Translations under genes and position numbers: made by a program
The notes under the pieces: model-generated
Told to the model about the DNA's origin: nothing
Seen by the model: the letters and a program-made list of their open reading frames with translations, nothing else
The model's database searches: none
Part shown: positions 1 through 7,934 of the stretch, piece by piece
Numbering within the stretch: the first letter of the stretch is position 1
Layout of the letters: every line of letters begins with the position of its first letter
From: Paenibacillus sp. BJ-4
GTDB lineage: Bacteria; Bacillota; Bacilli; Paenibacillales; Paenibacillaceae
DNA: 64,000 nt
Direction: 5' to 3'
Assembly: GCF_020404765.1 (NCBI RefSeq)
Contig: NZ_JAIVEM010000097.1
Location: forward strand, 1-64,000

Positions 1-57
1 GGTGGAAGTGCAGTAATGCATGGAGCTGACCAATACTAATCGGTCGAGGGCTTATCC
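1..57 (+). rRNA. 23S ribosomal RNA, 3' end (partial)
   Basis: The sequence carries the conserved 3'-terminal 23S segment, including GAGCTGACCAATACTAATCG followed by GTCGAGGGCTT, typical of Bacillales. The gene enters from outside the window. No 5S rRNA lies between this end and the first tRNA about 70 bases downstream. The exact 3' end is placed by analogy and is uncertain by a few bases. Confidence 0.9.
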
Positions 58-125
58 TAAAGATAAGACGCAATGAAGTTTCGGATCCAGTTTTCAGGGT
101 GTAACCTTGAAACAATGCTTAATAT

Positions 126-201
126 TCCCTGATAGCTCAGTTGGTAGAGCACTCGACTGTTAATCGAGTTGTCACAGGTTCGAGTCCTGTTCGGGGAGCC
201 A
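126..201 (+). tRNA. tRNA-Asn (GTT)
   Basis: Cloverleaf with acceptor TCCCTGA/TCGGGGA, anticodon loop CTGTTAA (anticodon GTT), GGTTCGAGTCC T-arm and encoded CCA. It is the first gene of a 15-tRNA array behind the rRNA operon. Confidence 0.97.
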
Positions 202-204
202 TAT

Positions 205-296
205 GGAGAGGTGTCCGAGTTGGCCGAAGGAGCACGATTGGAAATCGTGTAGGCGCCAAAAGCGTCTCGAGGGTTCGAATCCCTCTCTCTCCGCCA
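205..296 (+). tRNA. tRNA-Ser (GGA)
   Basis: Class II tRNA with a long variable arm, anticodon loop TTGGAAA (GGA), acceptor GGAGAGG/TCTCTCC and encoded CCA. Confidence 0.97.
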
Positions 297-313
297 GAAT
301 TATTTTATTGTAT

Positions 314-385
314 GGCCCGTTGGTCAAGGGGTTAAGACACCTCCCTTTCACGGAGGTAACAGGGGTTCGAATCCCCTACGGGTCA
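314..385 (+). tRNA. tRNA-Glu (TTC)
   Basis: Acceptor GGCCCGT pairs with ACGGGTC. The anticodon loop is CTTTCAC (TTC). CCA is not encoded: the acceptor is followed by ATAAA. Confidence 0.96.
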
Positions 386-455
386 TAAAAAAAATCCATA
401 AAGAGCTTGAAATAAAAAGTTCATTATGGTATTATATAAGAAGTGTTCCAATTGT

Positions 456-531
456 GGAGGCTTAGCTCAGCTGGGAGAGCATCTGCCTTACAAGCAGAGG
501 GTCGGGGGTTCGATCCCCTCAGCCTCCACCA
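456..531 (+). tRNA. tRNA-Val (TAC)
   Basis: Acceptor GGAGGCT/AGCCTCC, anticodon loop CTTACAA (TAC), encoded CCA. Confidence 0.97.
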
Positions 532-557
532 TTTGAAAAATTAATACTTATTACTGT

Positions 558-637
<80 letters not shown>

Positions 638-649
638 AAATTTTATTAT

Positions 650-726
650 GGAACTGTGGTGTAGAGGCCTAACATGCCTGCCTGTCACGCAGGAGATCGC
701 GGGTTCGAATCCCGTCAGTTCCGCCA
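650..726 (+). tRNA. tRNA-Asp (GTC)
   Basis: Acceptor GGAACTG/CAGTTCC, anticodon loop CTGTCAC (GTC), encoded CCA. Confidence 0.97.
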
Positions 727-763
727 TTAGTAATACATTGTTTAAAGAAGAGCCTTATTATAA

Positions 764-836
<73 letters not shown>

Positions 837-858
837 CTTTTAAATGAATATTTTTTGT

Positions 859-934
<76 letters not shown>

Positions 935-938
935 TTGT

Positions 939-1024
939 GGAGGATTAGCGAAGTGGCCAAACGCATCAGACTGTAAATCTGCTCCCTTACGGGTTCGGTG
1001 GTTCGAATCCATCATCCTCCACCA
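939..1024 (+). tRNA. tRNA-Tyr (GTA)
   Basis: Class II tRNA with a long variable arm, anticodon loop CTGTAAA (GTA), acceptor GGAGGAT/ATCCTCC, encoded CCA. It follows tRNA-Thr with only four bases between. Confidence 0.97.
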
Positions 1025-1031
1025 GTTTTAT

Positions 1032-1105
1032 AGGGGCATAGTTTAAAGGTAGAACAACGGTCTCCAAAACCGTTGGTGTGGGTTCAATTCCTGCTGCCCC
1101 TGCCA
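1032..1105 (+). tRNA. tRNA-Trp (CCA)
   Basis: Acceptor AGGGGCA/TGCCCCT, anticodon loop CTCCAAA (CCA), encoded 3' CCA. Confidence 0.97.
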
Positions 1106-1121
1106 AATATTCATTACCTGT

Positions 1122-1195
1122 GGCGGTCGTGGCGAAGTGGTTAACGCACCGGACTGTGACTCCGGCATTCGTGGGTTCAAGCCCCATCGGCCGCC
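1122..1195 (+). tRNA. tRNA-His (GTG)
   Basis: Acceptor GCGGTCG/CGGCCGC with an extra 5' G facing a C discriminator (the G-1:C73 identity pair of tRNA-His). Anticodon loop CTGTGAC (GTG). CCA is not encoded. Confidence 0.96.
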
Positions 1196-1204
1196 CTTTA
1201 GTAT

Positions 1205-1279
1205 TGGGGATTAGCCAAGCGGTAAGGCAACGGACTTTGACTCCGTCATGCATAGGTTCAAATCCTATATCCCCAGCCA
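1205..1279 (+). tRNA. tRNA-Gln (TTG)
   Basis: Acceptor TGGGGAT/ATCCCCA, anticodon loop CTTTGAC (TTG), encoded CCA. Confidence 0.97.
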
Positions 1280-1286
1280 TCTTTAT

Positions 1287-1358
1287 GCGGACGTGGCTCA
1301 GCGGTAGAGCATCGCCTTGCCAAGGCGAGGGTCGCGGGTTCGATTCCCGTCGTCCGCT
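1287..1358 (+). tRNA. tRNA-Gly (GCC)
   Basis: Acceptor GCGGACG/CGTCCGC, anticodon loop TTGCCAA (GCC). CCA is not encoded. Confidence 0.96.
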
Positions 1359-1370
1359 TTGTTATACTCT

Positions 1371-1445
1371 GGCGCCATAGCCAAGTGGTAAGGCAAAGCT
1401 CTGCAAAAGCTTTATTCCCCAGTTCAAATCTGGGTGGCGCCTCCA
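1371..1445 (+). tRNA. tRNA-Cys (GCA)
   Basis: Acceptor GGCGCCA/TGGCGCC, anticodon loop CTGCAAA (GCA), encoded CCA. Confidence 0.97.
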
Positions 1446-1457
1446 TAATTTGAATAT

Positions 1458-1536
1458 GCCGGCGTGGCGGAATGGCAGACGCGCTCGACTCAAAATCGAG
1501 TGGGAAACCGTGGAGGTTCGAGTCCTCTCGCCGGTA
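1458..1536 (+). tRNA. tRNA-Leu (CAA)
   Basis: Class II tRNA with acceptor GCCGGCG/CGCCGGT (first pair G-U), anticodon loop CTCAAAA (CAA). CCA is not encoded. It is the last gene of the array and is followed at once by a terminator. Confidence 0.95.
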
Positions 1537-1541
1537 TACAT

Positions 1542-1587
1542 AAAGGATGATAAAAGTGCTTAGGAGCATTTTTATCATCCTTTTTAT
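1542..1587 (+). terminator. Rho-independent terminator of the rrn/tRNA operon
   Basis: A long stem, AAAGGATGATAAAA paired with TTTTATCATCCTTT around a TTAGGA loop, followed by T residues. It closes the rRNA-tRNA transcription unit. Confidence 0.9.
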
Positions 1588-1634
1588 TATTCGTATTTAT
1601 GATTCCCACATTAAGAGTAACGTGGATAATAAAT

Positions 1635-1663
1635 TTGACGGGTCCCTATTAGTATAGTAGGAT
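1635..1663 (+). promoter_or_regulatory. Candidate sigma-A promoter for the TetR gene
   Basis: TTGACG, 17-base spacer, TAGGAT, about 50 bases before the start of the TetR gene. Assigned by consensus only. Confidence 0.45.
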
Positions 1664-1714
1664 GTTGGTACTGGAAAAACATTTTTGGTTTTGTTGAGTG
1701 TAAAGGAATGAGGG

Positions 1715-2272
1715 ATGAGTATGAAGGAAAGGATTTTGGAAGCTTTTGTAGAGGAAGCGCATGAAAATGGTTTGAAGTTTACCATGGATGATCTTGCGAA
1801 AAGACTTGCTATTAGTAAGCGTACCTTATATGAACATTTTTCGTCCAAAACACTCATTTTAGAAACGCTCATAGAGCGTACGAATGATGATATGATTCGA
1901 AAAACCGAGCAAATTGTCGGTAACGATCAATTAACTTTGTTAGAGAAGATTAAGCAGTCGATTAGGGTTATACCACAATATTATGAGTTTTATGATCTAC
2001 GAATACTGGATCAAATGAAGAAATATTATCCTGAGCATTGGAAAAAAGTGCATACCGATTTGAATGATTGGCCCCAGATCAGAACATTAATTCAGCAGGG
2101 CATCCGGGATGGGATAATTGTAAACAAAAATGAGGCTCTCATCATGAGACTTATCATTGATTCTATAAATTTAACGCTCGATCAGCGTTTTTTTCTGGAT
2201 AACAGCGTCACAGTAGAGGATGCTATTTATTCTATTGTAGATATTTTGTTATTTGGACTGGTCGAAAAATAG
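1715..2272 (+). CDS. TetR/AcrR family transcriptional regulator
   Basis: 185 residues. The N-terminal 50 or so residues form the TetR helix-turn-helix: FTMDDLAKRLAISKRTLYEH followed by the FSSK(T)xL turn that starts the ligand-binding region. The rest is the variable helical effector-binding and dimer domain, with no recognisable ligand signature. The start is set by AAAGGA seven bases upstream of ATG. It sits just upstream of, and co-oriented with, an MFS efflux pump but has its own terminator. It is inferred to repress that pump and perhaps itself. Inducer unknown. Confidence 0.85.
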   Translation: MSMKERILEAFVEEAHENGLKFTMDDLAKRLAISKRTLYEHFSSKTLILETLIERTNDDMIRKTEQIVGNDQLTLLEKIKQSIRVIPQYYEFYDLRILDQMKKYYPEHWKKVHTDLNDWPQIRTLIQQGIRDGIIVNKNEALIMRLIIDSINLTLDQRFFLDNSVTVEDAIYSIVDILLFGLVEK

Positions 2273-2319
2273 AAAATGGCCTCAACGATATGTTACATAT
2301 TTGAAGAGGCTATTTTTTT
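2273..2319 (+). terminator. Terminator after the TetR gene
   Basis: AAAATGGCCTC pairs with GAGGCTATTTT across a loop of about 20 bases, followed by a run of seven T. It separates the regulator from the MFS gene. Confidence 0.75.
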
Positions 2320-2425
2320 ATATGAAAACTAATAAAACAATTTAAGTTTTATTGTTTTCGAAATTACGGCAAGCAAGTTTAAGAGGCATAAATAAAAGAG
2401 ATACGGAAAAGGAATGGTGGGAAAT

Positions 2426-3649
2426 ATGTCTATACTGACGCGGAACCGGGGAGCTATGCTTTTGTTGATGCTTAATATTTTTTTGGCATTTATGGGGATC
2501 GGCTTGGTTGTACCTGTTTTACCTAAGTTCATAAGTGAGCTAGGGATGAATGGCTCATCGATGGGGCTGATGGTTGCAGCTTTTGCGCTGACACAGCTTT
2601 TATTATCACCCTTATCGGGAAAGTGGTCTGATCGTTATGGACGTAAAAAATTGATTGTTTCTGGTATGATCGTTTTTATGTTATCTGAGCTTGTCTTTGG
2701 ACTTGCTAGTTCTGTTCAAATTTTGTTTGTTGCACGAATCATGGGCGGGGTAGGAGCAGCGCTTCTTACTCCTTCTATTATGGCCTATGTCGCTGATGTG
2801 ACCTCATTCGAGGAAAGAGGCAAGGGAATGGGGATGATCAATGCAGCGATCAACACAGGCTTTATTATTGGACCAGGGATTGGCGGTTTGCTTGCCACAT
2901 ATGGAATACGTATTCCCTTTCTTGCAGCCGCAGGAGCCGCAGGGATAGCCGCTATCTTGTCATGGCTAGTGTTGCCAGAATCCTTAAGCAAAGAAAAACA
3001 GCAATACAATAGAGAGCTTCCCCGTCAAAGTGAAAACCTTTTTCAGCAATTTGCCAAGTCATATCGTTCTCCTTATTTCATGGGTTTACTCATTGTATTT
3101 GTCGTTGCATTTGGGCTGGCAAACTTTGAAACGGTATTTGGACTGTTTGTTGACCATAAATATGGTTTTACACCGATGGATATTGCAATCATTATAACGA
3201 CAGGCTCCATTTTGGGTGCGGTTGTTCAAGCAACTATATTTGGCTGGATCATTAATCGTTTTGGCGAGAAAAAAGTAATTCACAGCTGTTTGGCTGCTGC
3301 GGGATTGTTCATTTTTCTAACCCTGTTTGCTGAAAAGTACGCGATGATTATGTTGACGACCTTCATTATTTTTCTGGCTATGGATATCCTTCGTCCGGCA
3401 GTAAGCACTTCTTTATCGCGACAGGCCGGGGATGAGCAAGGGTTTGTGGCAGGAATGAACTCTTCCTATACAAGTTTGGGGAATGTGATTGGACCGCTGA
3501 TTGCAGGGCTACTGTTTGATGTTCATATAAATATGCCTTATATGGTTGCAGCGGTAGCATTATTGGTGTGTCTCGTTCTTTCACTCCGCTTTAAGCAAGC
3601 GGGAGAGCCACGCTCAACAGCTCGTGCAGCAGAACAACGTAGAAGCTGA
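2426..3649 (+). CDS. MFS drug efflux transporter (NorA/Bmr-like)
   Basis: About 407 residues with 12 predicted membrane helices, an integral membrane H+-coupled antiporter. Helix 2-3 loop motif A is present (SGKWSDRYGRKKLI), as is the motif C-type glycine/proline-rich helix 5 (NTGFIIGPGIGGLL) found in drug/H+ antiporters of the NorA, Bmr and Blt type. I prefer ATG 2426 because GGTGG lies five bases upstream; ATG 2414 would abut its own AAGGA. The neighbouring TetR gene suggests substrate-inducible expression. Multidrug export is inferred from family; the actual substrate cannot be read. Confidence 0.85.
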   Translation: MSILTRNRGAMLLLMLNIFLAFMGIGLVVPVLPKFISELGMNGSSMGLMVAAFALTQLLLSPLSGKWSDRYGRKKLIVSGMIVFMLSELVFGLASSVQILFVARIMGGVGAALLTPSIMAYVADVTSFEERGKGMGMINAAINTGFIIGPGIGGLLATYGIRIPFLAAAGAAGIAAILSWLVLPESLSKEKQQYNRELPRQSENLFQQFAKSYRSPYFMGLLIVFVVAFGLANFETVFGLFVDHKYGFTPMDIAIIITTGSILGAVVQATIFGWIINRFGEKKVIHSCLAAAGLFIFLTLFAEKYAMIMLTTFIIFLAMDILRPAVSTSLSRQAGDEQGFVAGMNSSYTSLGNVIGPLIAGLLFDVHINMPYMVAAVALLVCLVLSLRFKQAGEPRSTARAAEQRRS

Positions 3650-3673
3650 TAGTCGCAGGTCTGTATATATCCC

Positions 3674-3739
3674 AGACTTAGGTCTAGGTTCGAAAACCGT
3701 CTGGAGTCCGTTTTGCCGAACACTTGATCAGCGTACAAT
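3674..3739 (+). promoter_or_regulatory. Upstream region of the lia operon: inverted repeat plus promoter
   Basis: An inverted repeat AGAC-TTAG-GTCT lies at 3674-3685. A weak promoter follows: TTGCCG (3713-3718), 15-base spacer, TACAAT (3734-3739). The repeat is about 65 bases upstream of the expected transcription start, the position expected for an activator site. LiaR, encoded at the operon end, is the natural candidate. The link to LiaR is inference. Confidence 0.5.
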
Positions 3740-3776
3740 AAGGACATAAGCAAGACACAGTGAAAGGCGGTGAGAG

Positions 3777-4091
3777 ATGATGAGAGTTAACAAAGGGAAT
3801 AGCTTGGCAATTGTATTGATCGTGTTAGGTTCGATTATGCTGCTCGGTAAGTTTACTCCGTTTTTCGGTCACTTCGTAGGACATCTGATTGGTTACTTGA
3901 TTCCGATGGCCATGATCATGCTGGGCTACTACGGTGTGAAAAGAGGAAATGCGCTCTTCGGCTGGATCGTACTTGTGCTCGGCGTACTGATTTTACTTGG
4001 TAAACTGTCCTGGCTTATTGGGCCACTGCTAGCAATCGGGTTAATCATATTTGGGGTTTCCATGCTGAGTGACCGCAGAAGACGCTACTGA
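3777..4091 (+). CDS. LiaI-like small membrane protein
   Basis: 104 residues, almost entirely hydrophobic, with about four membrane-spanning stretches in two repeated halves (each with a LxLLGK motif), ending in a basic SDRRRRY tail. This resembles the LiaI/LiaF-N-type transmembrane domain found at the head of lia operons. In Bacillus, LiaI anchors the PspA-like protein LiaH to the membrane under envelope stress. It is the first gene of the operon, preceded by AAAGGCGG. Role inferred from context and hydropathy. Confidence 0.7.
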   Translation: MMRVNKGNSLAIVLIVLGSIMLLGKFTPFFGHFVGHLIGYLIPMAMIMLGYYGVKRGNALFGWIVLVLGVLILLGKLSWLIGPLLAIGLIIFGVSMLSDRRRRY

Positions 4092-4178
4092 TCTAGAGCT
4101 CGATGAATGAAGAAAATTGTAGGAAAACAACGAGTATTAAAATGTTGAAAATACGAAATGTGAAAGGAGCAGACGCCA

Positions 4179-4847
4179 ATGAGTGTGTTTCGAAGAATGC
4201 GTGATATTACGGTAGCAACCTTTAATGAGCATTTGGAACAAAGTCAAGATCCGGTGCAACTGATTGACCAGTTTTTATATAATACCCGTCAGGAAATCGC
4301 CGAAGCGGAAAAACTCCATCAGCAGTACGCAGTGCATACAAGACAGATGAAGCAGCAGTTGGATCATGCATTGTCCATGCAGACCAAACGGGAGGAACAG
4401 GCGCTACTGGCTTTGAAAGCAGATGAAGAACACGTGGCAAAGCTGGCCCTTCAGGAAAAAATGCTGTATGCAGAAAAAGAAGAGCAGTATAGAGAACTGT
4501 GGGAGCAGAGCCGTGAATCACTACGTGAATTGGAGCAGCAGTTGGATACATTAAAGACAGAATATCAAACGGTACACAGTAAGCGTCAGTATTATGCCGC
4601 ACGTGTACAAACATTGAGACTCCAGCAGCAGATGAACGAACGGGCAGGTACATACGGTGGACGAAATGTTCCCCGAATGTTCAACCGCTTGGAAGACCGG
4701 GTAGCCGATATGGAAGCAGAAACGATGAGTCTGCGTGATTTACGTCGGGGCGAGGACCATATACGGGATGATCAAAGCGGTGGATCGCTGCTCGAACAAG
4801 AGTGGGCGAGATTGAAAAGTAAGCTGAACAACAGCGGGAAGGAGTAA
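4179..4847 (+). CDS. pspA: PspA/IM30 family protein (LiaH-like), first copy
   Basis: 222 residues, mostly long alpha-helical coiled coil. The N-terminus has the PspA/IM30 signature: FRRMRDITVATFNEHLEQ, then DPVQLIDQFLYNTRQEI. Family members form large peripheral membrane assemblies that stabilise the membrane under stress. The sequence is Gln/Glu-rich in the central helices, and residues 150-205 are a less conserved linker. It is followed by a PspC gene and then a second PspA. RBS AAAGGAG lies ten bases before ATG. An envelope-stress protein induced through LiaRS is the likely role. Confidence 0.9.
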   Translation: MSVFRRMRDITVATFNEHLEQSQDPVQLIDQFLYNTRQEIAEAEKLHQQYAVHTRQMKQQLDHALSMQTKREEQALLALKADEEHVAKLALQEKMLYAEKEEQYRELWEQSRESLRELEQQLDTLKTEYQTVHSKRQYYAARVQTLRLQQQMNERAGTYGGRNVPRMFNRLEDRVADMEAETMSLRDLRRGEDHIRDDQSGGSLLEQEWARLKSKLNNSGKE

Positions 4848-4854
4848 GTTGATT

Positions 4855-5340
4855 ATGACCCGAATTTACAGATCAAGCCGGGATAGAGTATTAACGGGAG
4901 TATGTGGCGGTCTTTCTGACGCAACAGGAATGGACTCAACTTGGATACGTATTCTGGTTGTGATCAGTTTCTTTATTACAGCAGGTACCACATTTATGAT
5001 TTATGTGATTGCTGCGCTGGTGATCTCCAAGGAGCCAAGATCTCCTTTTGATGGAGGATTTGGCCCGGATAGCGGTCCATATGCCCAACAGGACCCACGC
5101 TATTATGGCGGTAATAGTACAAGATCGCAGTATGGACAGGGAACTGGTTACAATCAGGGCGGAGCATACGGCAACTCGAATGCGTTTGGTCATGATGCGC
5201 GCCATTCATCCAAATATAACACAGGCCGCAACGATGATCTTGATTCCATGATGGAAGATATAGAGAGAAAAGCAATGAAAAAGGAACTGGAAGAGTTACG
5301 TAAAAAAGTAGAGCAATTCGAGAAGGGAGAACGTAAATAA
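4855..5340 (+). CDS. PspC domain protein
   Basis: About 161 residues. Residues 1-60 are a PspC domain: [19 protein letters not shown], then one or two membrane helices ([26 protein letters not shown]). A flexible Gly/Tyr/Gln/Asn-rich linker covers about residues 70-120, and the C-terminus is a charged coiled coil ([19 protein letters not shown]). The coiled coil could dock on the flanking PspA proteins (inference). ATG 4855 has GGAAGGAG 11 bases upstream; TTG 4849 is a possible alternative start. Its stop overlaps the ATG of the second PspA by one base (TAATG), implying translational coupling. Confidence 0.85.
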   Translation: MTRIYRSSRDRVLTGVCGGLSDATGMDSTWIRILVVISFFITAGTTFMIYVIAALVISKEPRSPFDGGFGPDSGPYAQQDPRYYGGNSTRSQYGQGTGYNQGGAYGNSNAFGHDARHSSKYNTGRNDDLDSMMEDIERKAMKKELEELRKKVEQFEKGERK

Positions 5341-6044
5341 TGGGAATCTTTAAAAGAATGAAGGATATGACAAGAGCATCGGTGAATGAAGTGTTGGATA
5401 AAGTGGAAGATCCGATTATTATGCTAAATCAGTATTTGCGCGATATGGAGGCAGAAATTCACGAGGCTGAGGTAACAGTTGCCAAACAAATGGCAAATGA
5501 ACGTCGTATGAAACAGCGTTTGGAGGAAGCCGTGCGTGTATCCAATGAGCGTGAAAAGCAAGCCGAATCTGCATTGCGGAATGGTCAGGAAGAAGTAGCA
5601 CGCAAGCTGCTGGGCGAGAAGATTTATTTTGTGCAAAAGCAGGATGAATACCGTGACTTGCACACACAAGCTGAGCTTCAAGCCAAAGAATTGGTACAGC
5701 AGCTCCATGACATGAAGGATGAATTCTACAAAATGCGCAATAAGCGTAATGAGCTGGTATCCCGCGCTCAAATGGCGAAAGCCAAAAAGCAAATGTCGCA
5801 AATCAATAGCTTGCATACGATTGAAAGCGGGTCTGCATCGCTGGGCTTCCACCGCATGGAAGAAAAAATTATGCAAATGGAGGCAGAAGCAGACGTACTG
5901 CGTGTTCCTTACCGTCAAGCACCGGGGGAAGCATATGTCAACCCGGCAGAGGCTGAAAAACAGTTCAAAGTGGATGAGCAGCTTCAACAGTTGAAGTCCA
6001 AAATTCAAACAGGTGCTAAACCAGTAGATATTAAGAAGGACTGA
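5340..6044 (+). CDS. pspA: PspA/IM30 family protein (LiaH-like), second copy
   Basis: 234 residues and coiled coil throughout, with the PspA N-terminal pattern ([22 protein letters not shown] then [14 protein letters not shown]). It is clearly paralogous to the product at 4179-4847 but diverged, with a longer central region and a [17 protein letters not shown] segment near residue 175. It starts in the TAATG overlap with the PspC gene, so it is probably coupled to it. Two PspA copies may form mixed assemblies or respond to different stresses (inference). Confidence 0.9.
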   Translation: MGIFKRMKDMTRASVNEVLDKVEDPIIMLNQYLRDMEAEIHEAEVTVAKQMANERRMKQRLEEAVRVSNEREKQAESALRNGQEEVARKLLGEKIYFVQKQDEYRDLHTQAELQAKELVQQLHDMKDEFYKMRNKRNELVSRAQMAKAKKQMSQINSLHTIESGSASLGFHRMEEKIMQMEAEADVLRVPYRQAPGEAYVNPAEAEKQFKVDEQLQQLKSKIQTGAKPVDIKKD

Positions 6045-6124
6045 CTACTCGGAAACAAGACATTATGATATGCTGTATAGATGGGCACCAGTCAATGACG
6101 GTGCTCAATCTGTACGGTTCGAGA

Positions 6125-6160
6125 AGCCATATGGCGGTATATCGCGCCACTATGGCTTTT
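6125..6160 (+). terminator. Hairpin between pspA2 and liaF (attenuator candidate)
   Basis: AGCCATATGGCG pairs imperfectly with CGCCACTATGGCT and is followed by a short TTTTCC tract. It lies in the 147-base gap inside the operon. It may reduce read-through into liaFSR so that the effectors are made in excess of the signalling genes, or it may be an mRNA processing site. The T-run is weak. Confidence 0.4.
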
Positions 6161-6191
6161 CCTTCCTGTATAAACAAAAAGGGGGTGCAGC

Positions 6192-6839
6192 ATGGAGAGA
6201 AGAAAATCAGCTTTGGCACTGGCAGGGATCGGCGTCGGAGTTATTATATTATTCGGTCAGTGGATTGGCTTCCTCTCCGTGATTGCACTGATCCTAATGT
6301 TGGCTGGAATATATAAGATTCGCAATTCCAAAATCAAAAAGGGCTATACGATGCTTGCAACCGGTGCCGGGCTGTTGGTGTTGGATCATTTGTTCTTGTT
6401 TGTGGTGATCACGTTGGCCTCGTTGGCTGTGTTCTATTCACGTTCCAGAAGGCTGCATAAAGGCCAAAGCTCCATATTCAAACACAATTTTATATCCAAT
6501 CATAAATGGGACGAAGTGCCGTGGAGCTTGCGCAGCACAAGTATTTGGCATGTGGTTGGGGATGTGGATGCTGATTTGACGTTGGCTCTTCCAGAAGAAC
6601 ATGAGCCCGTTATATTTTTGCAGGGAATCTTCGGTGATATTGACATCACGTTGCCGGATAATTACGGTGTAGAGGTGGAGATGTTCGTGTTGTTCGGGCA
6701 GATTCAGTTTGACCGTGATCATGAGGCGGGTATGCTCAATCGTTTGGTTTGGAAGTCACCCAATTATGCACAGAGTGAATATAAAGTGAAGTTTGTCGTT
6801 TCATATTTGGCGGGCGATGTGCGCGTCCGATTTTATTGA
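6192..6839 (+). CDS. liaF: LiaF-type cell-envelope stress regulator
   Basis: 215 residues. The N-terminal 80 or so residues hold about four hydrophobic segments. The C-terminal half is the soluble beta-helix domain typical of LiaF/DUF2154 (SIWHVVGDVDADLTLALP, GIFGDIDITLPDNYGVEVE). In Bacillales, LiaF negatively controls the LiaRS two-component system at the membrane. It lies directly upstream of liaS and liaR (16-base gap), which supports the call. RBS GGGGGTG. Confidence 0.9.
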   Translation: MERRKSALALAGIGVGVIILFGQWIGFLSVIALILMLAGIYKIRNSKIKKGYTMLATGAGLLVLDHLFLFVVITLASLAVFYSRSRRLHKGQSSIFKHNFISNHKWDEVPWSLRSTSIWHVVGDVDADLTLALPEEHEPVIFLQGIFGDIDITLPDNYGVEVEMFVLFGQIQFDRDHEAGMLNRLVWKSPNYAQSEYKVKFVVSYLAGDVRVRFY

Positions 6840-6854
6840 TCAGGAGGATCCGGG

Positions 6855-7934
6855 ATGAGTCATAAAAAAACGTCCAACATGGTAACCCGCAGTATGGGTG
6901 AAGGTATCCTCCTGTGTGTTGTTGTAGGCGTAGTTGTCTTTTATATGCTGTATACATATGGATATGTGAAGTCCTTCCCGACCTGGGGAATGATATTGAA
7001 ATTTGCAGGAGCCGTAATACTGGTGCTGATCGGGACGGGGGCCATGTACGGATTCTATGAGAGCTACCGCTTCAAAAGCAGGCTGGAAATGCTGAGAGAG
7101 ACGTTGCTAATGTGGGAAAAGGGAACCCCCGCACGTGAGTTGCCGCCATTGGGCCACGATGAGCTAGGCAGGCTGGGTGAGCAGCTGGAGCGAATCGGGC
7201 GCAAATGGCAGGAGCAGGTTACGTCATTGCAGCGGTTGTCCACGAATAATGCCCAACTGGCAGAGCAGGCTCGGGTGACTGCGATTGTTGAGGAACGACA
7301 ACGGTTGGCCAGAGAGCTGCATGACGCTGTATCCCAGCAACTGTTCGCTATCTCCATGACGGCGACGGCTGTAGGCAGAACGCTGGATAAGGATTTTGAT
7401 AAAGCGCAGCGTCAAGTCGCGCTGATTGAAGAAATGTCTTCCGTGGCGCAATCCGAAATGCGGGCGCTACTGCTTCATCTGCGGCCTGTCTATCTGGAAG
7501 GGAAACGACTGGAGCAAGGCTTGCGTGATTTGATACAGGAACTGCAGGCTAAGGTGCCGATGGAGATTGATTTTGAGATGGAGAGCGGAGTACAGTTGGT
7601 TAAAGGCATTGAGAATCACCTGTTTCGTATTGTCCAGGAAGCCATGTCTAATACGTTGCGTCATGCCAAAGCAAGCCGCATGGAGATTCGTATCGTGCAA
7701 CGGCCGGATTCCATCCGTTTGACGATTCGGGATAACGGTGTTGGATTTGAACTGGATGAGAAAAAGCAGACTTCATATGGATTATCCACGATGCAGGAAC
7801 GGGTCAGCGAGATTGGAGGAGCTATTCAGTATATAACGGCTCCGGGAAAAGGGACACGGATTGAGGTGTCGGTGCCAGTCATTAATGATGAAAGCGGAAG
7901 GAACGATGATCATGGAAACGGAATTACCGATTAG
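6855..7934 (+). CDS. liaS: LiaS sensor histidine kinase
   Basis: 359 residues. Two membrane helices (about 17-36 and 45-66) enclose a very short extracellular loop, the intramembrane-sensing layout. A HAMP-like region follows, then HisKA_3 with the phospho-acceptor His156 in RQRLARELHDAVSQQ, and a HATPase_c domain with the N box (EAMSNTLRHAKA) and G1 box (DNGVGFEL). RBS GGAGG. It autophosphorylates and passes phosphate to LiaR. Its 3' end overlaps liaR by about 23 bases, implying coupling. Confidence 0.93.
   Translation: MSHKKTSNMVTRSMGEGILLCVVVGVVVFYMLYTYGYVKSFPTWGMILKFAGAVILVLIGTGAMYGFYESYRFKSRLEMLRETLLMWEKGTPARELPPLGHDELGRLGEQLERIGRKWQEQVTSLQRLSTNNAQLAEQARVTAIVEERQRLARELHDAVSQQLFAISMTATAVGRTLDKDFDKAQRQVALIEEMSSVAQSEMRALLLHLRPVYLEGKRLEQGLRDLIQELQAKVPMEIDFEMESGVQLVKGIENHLFRIVQEAMSNTLRHAKASRMEIRIVQRPDSIRLTIRDNGVGFELDEKKQTSYGLSTMQERVSEIGGAIQYITAPGKGTRIEVSVPVINDESGRNDDHGNGITD

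Noticed and set aside
4222..4653. 143-codon frame opposite the first pspA gene.
   Set aside because: Antisense shadow of a clear PspA; no RBS or family match.
6065..6316. Two overlapping short frames between pspA2 and liaF.
   Set aside because: They run into liaF out of frame, lack an RBS, and the region is better explained by a hairpin and the liaF RBS.
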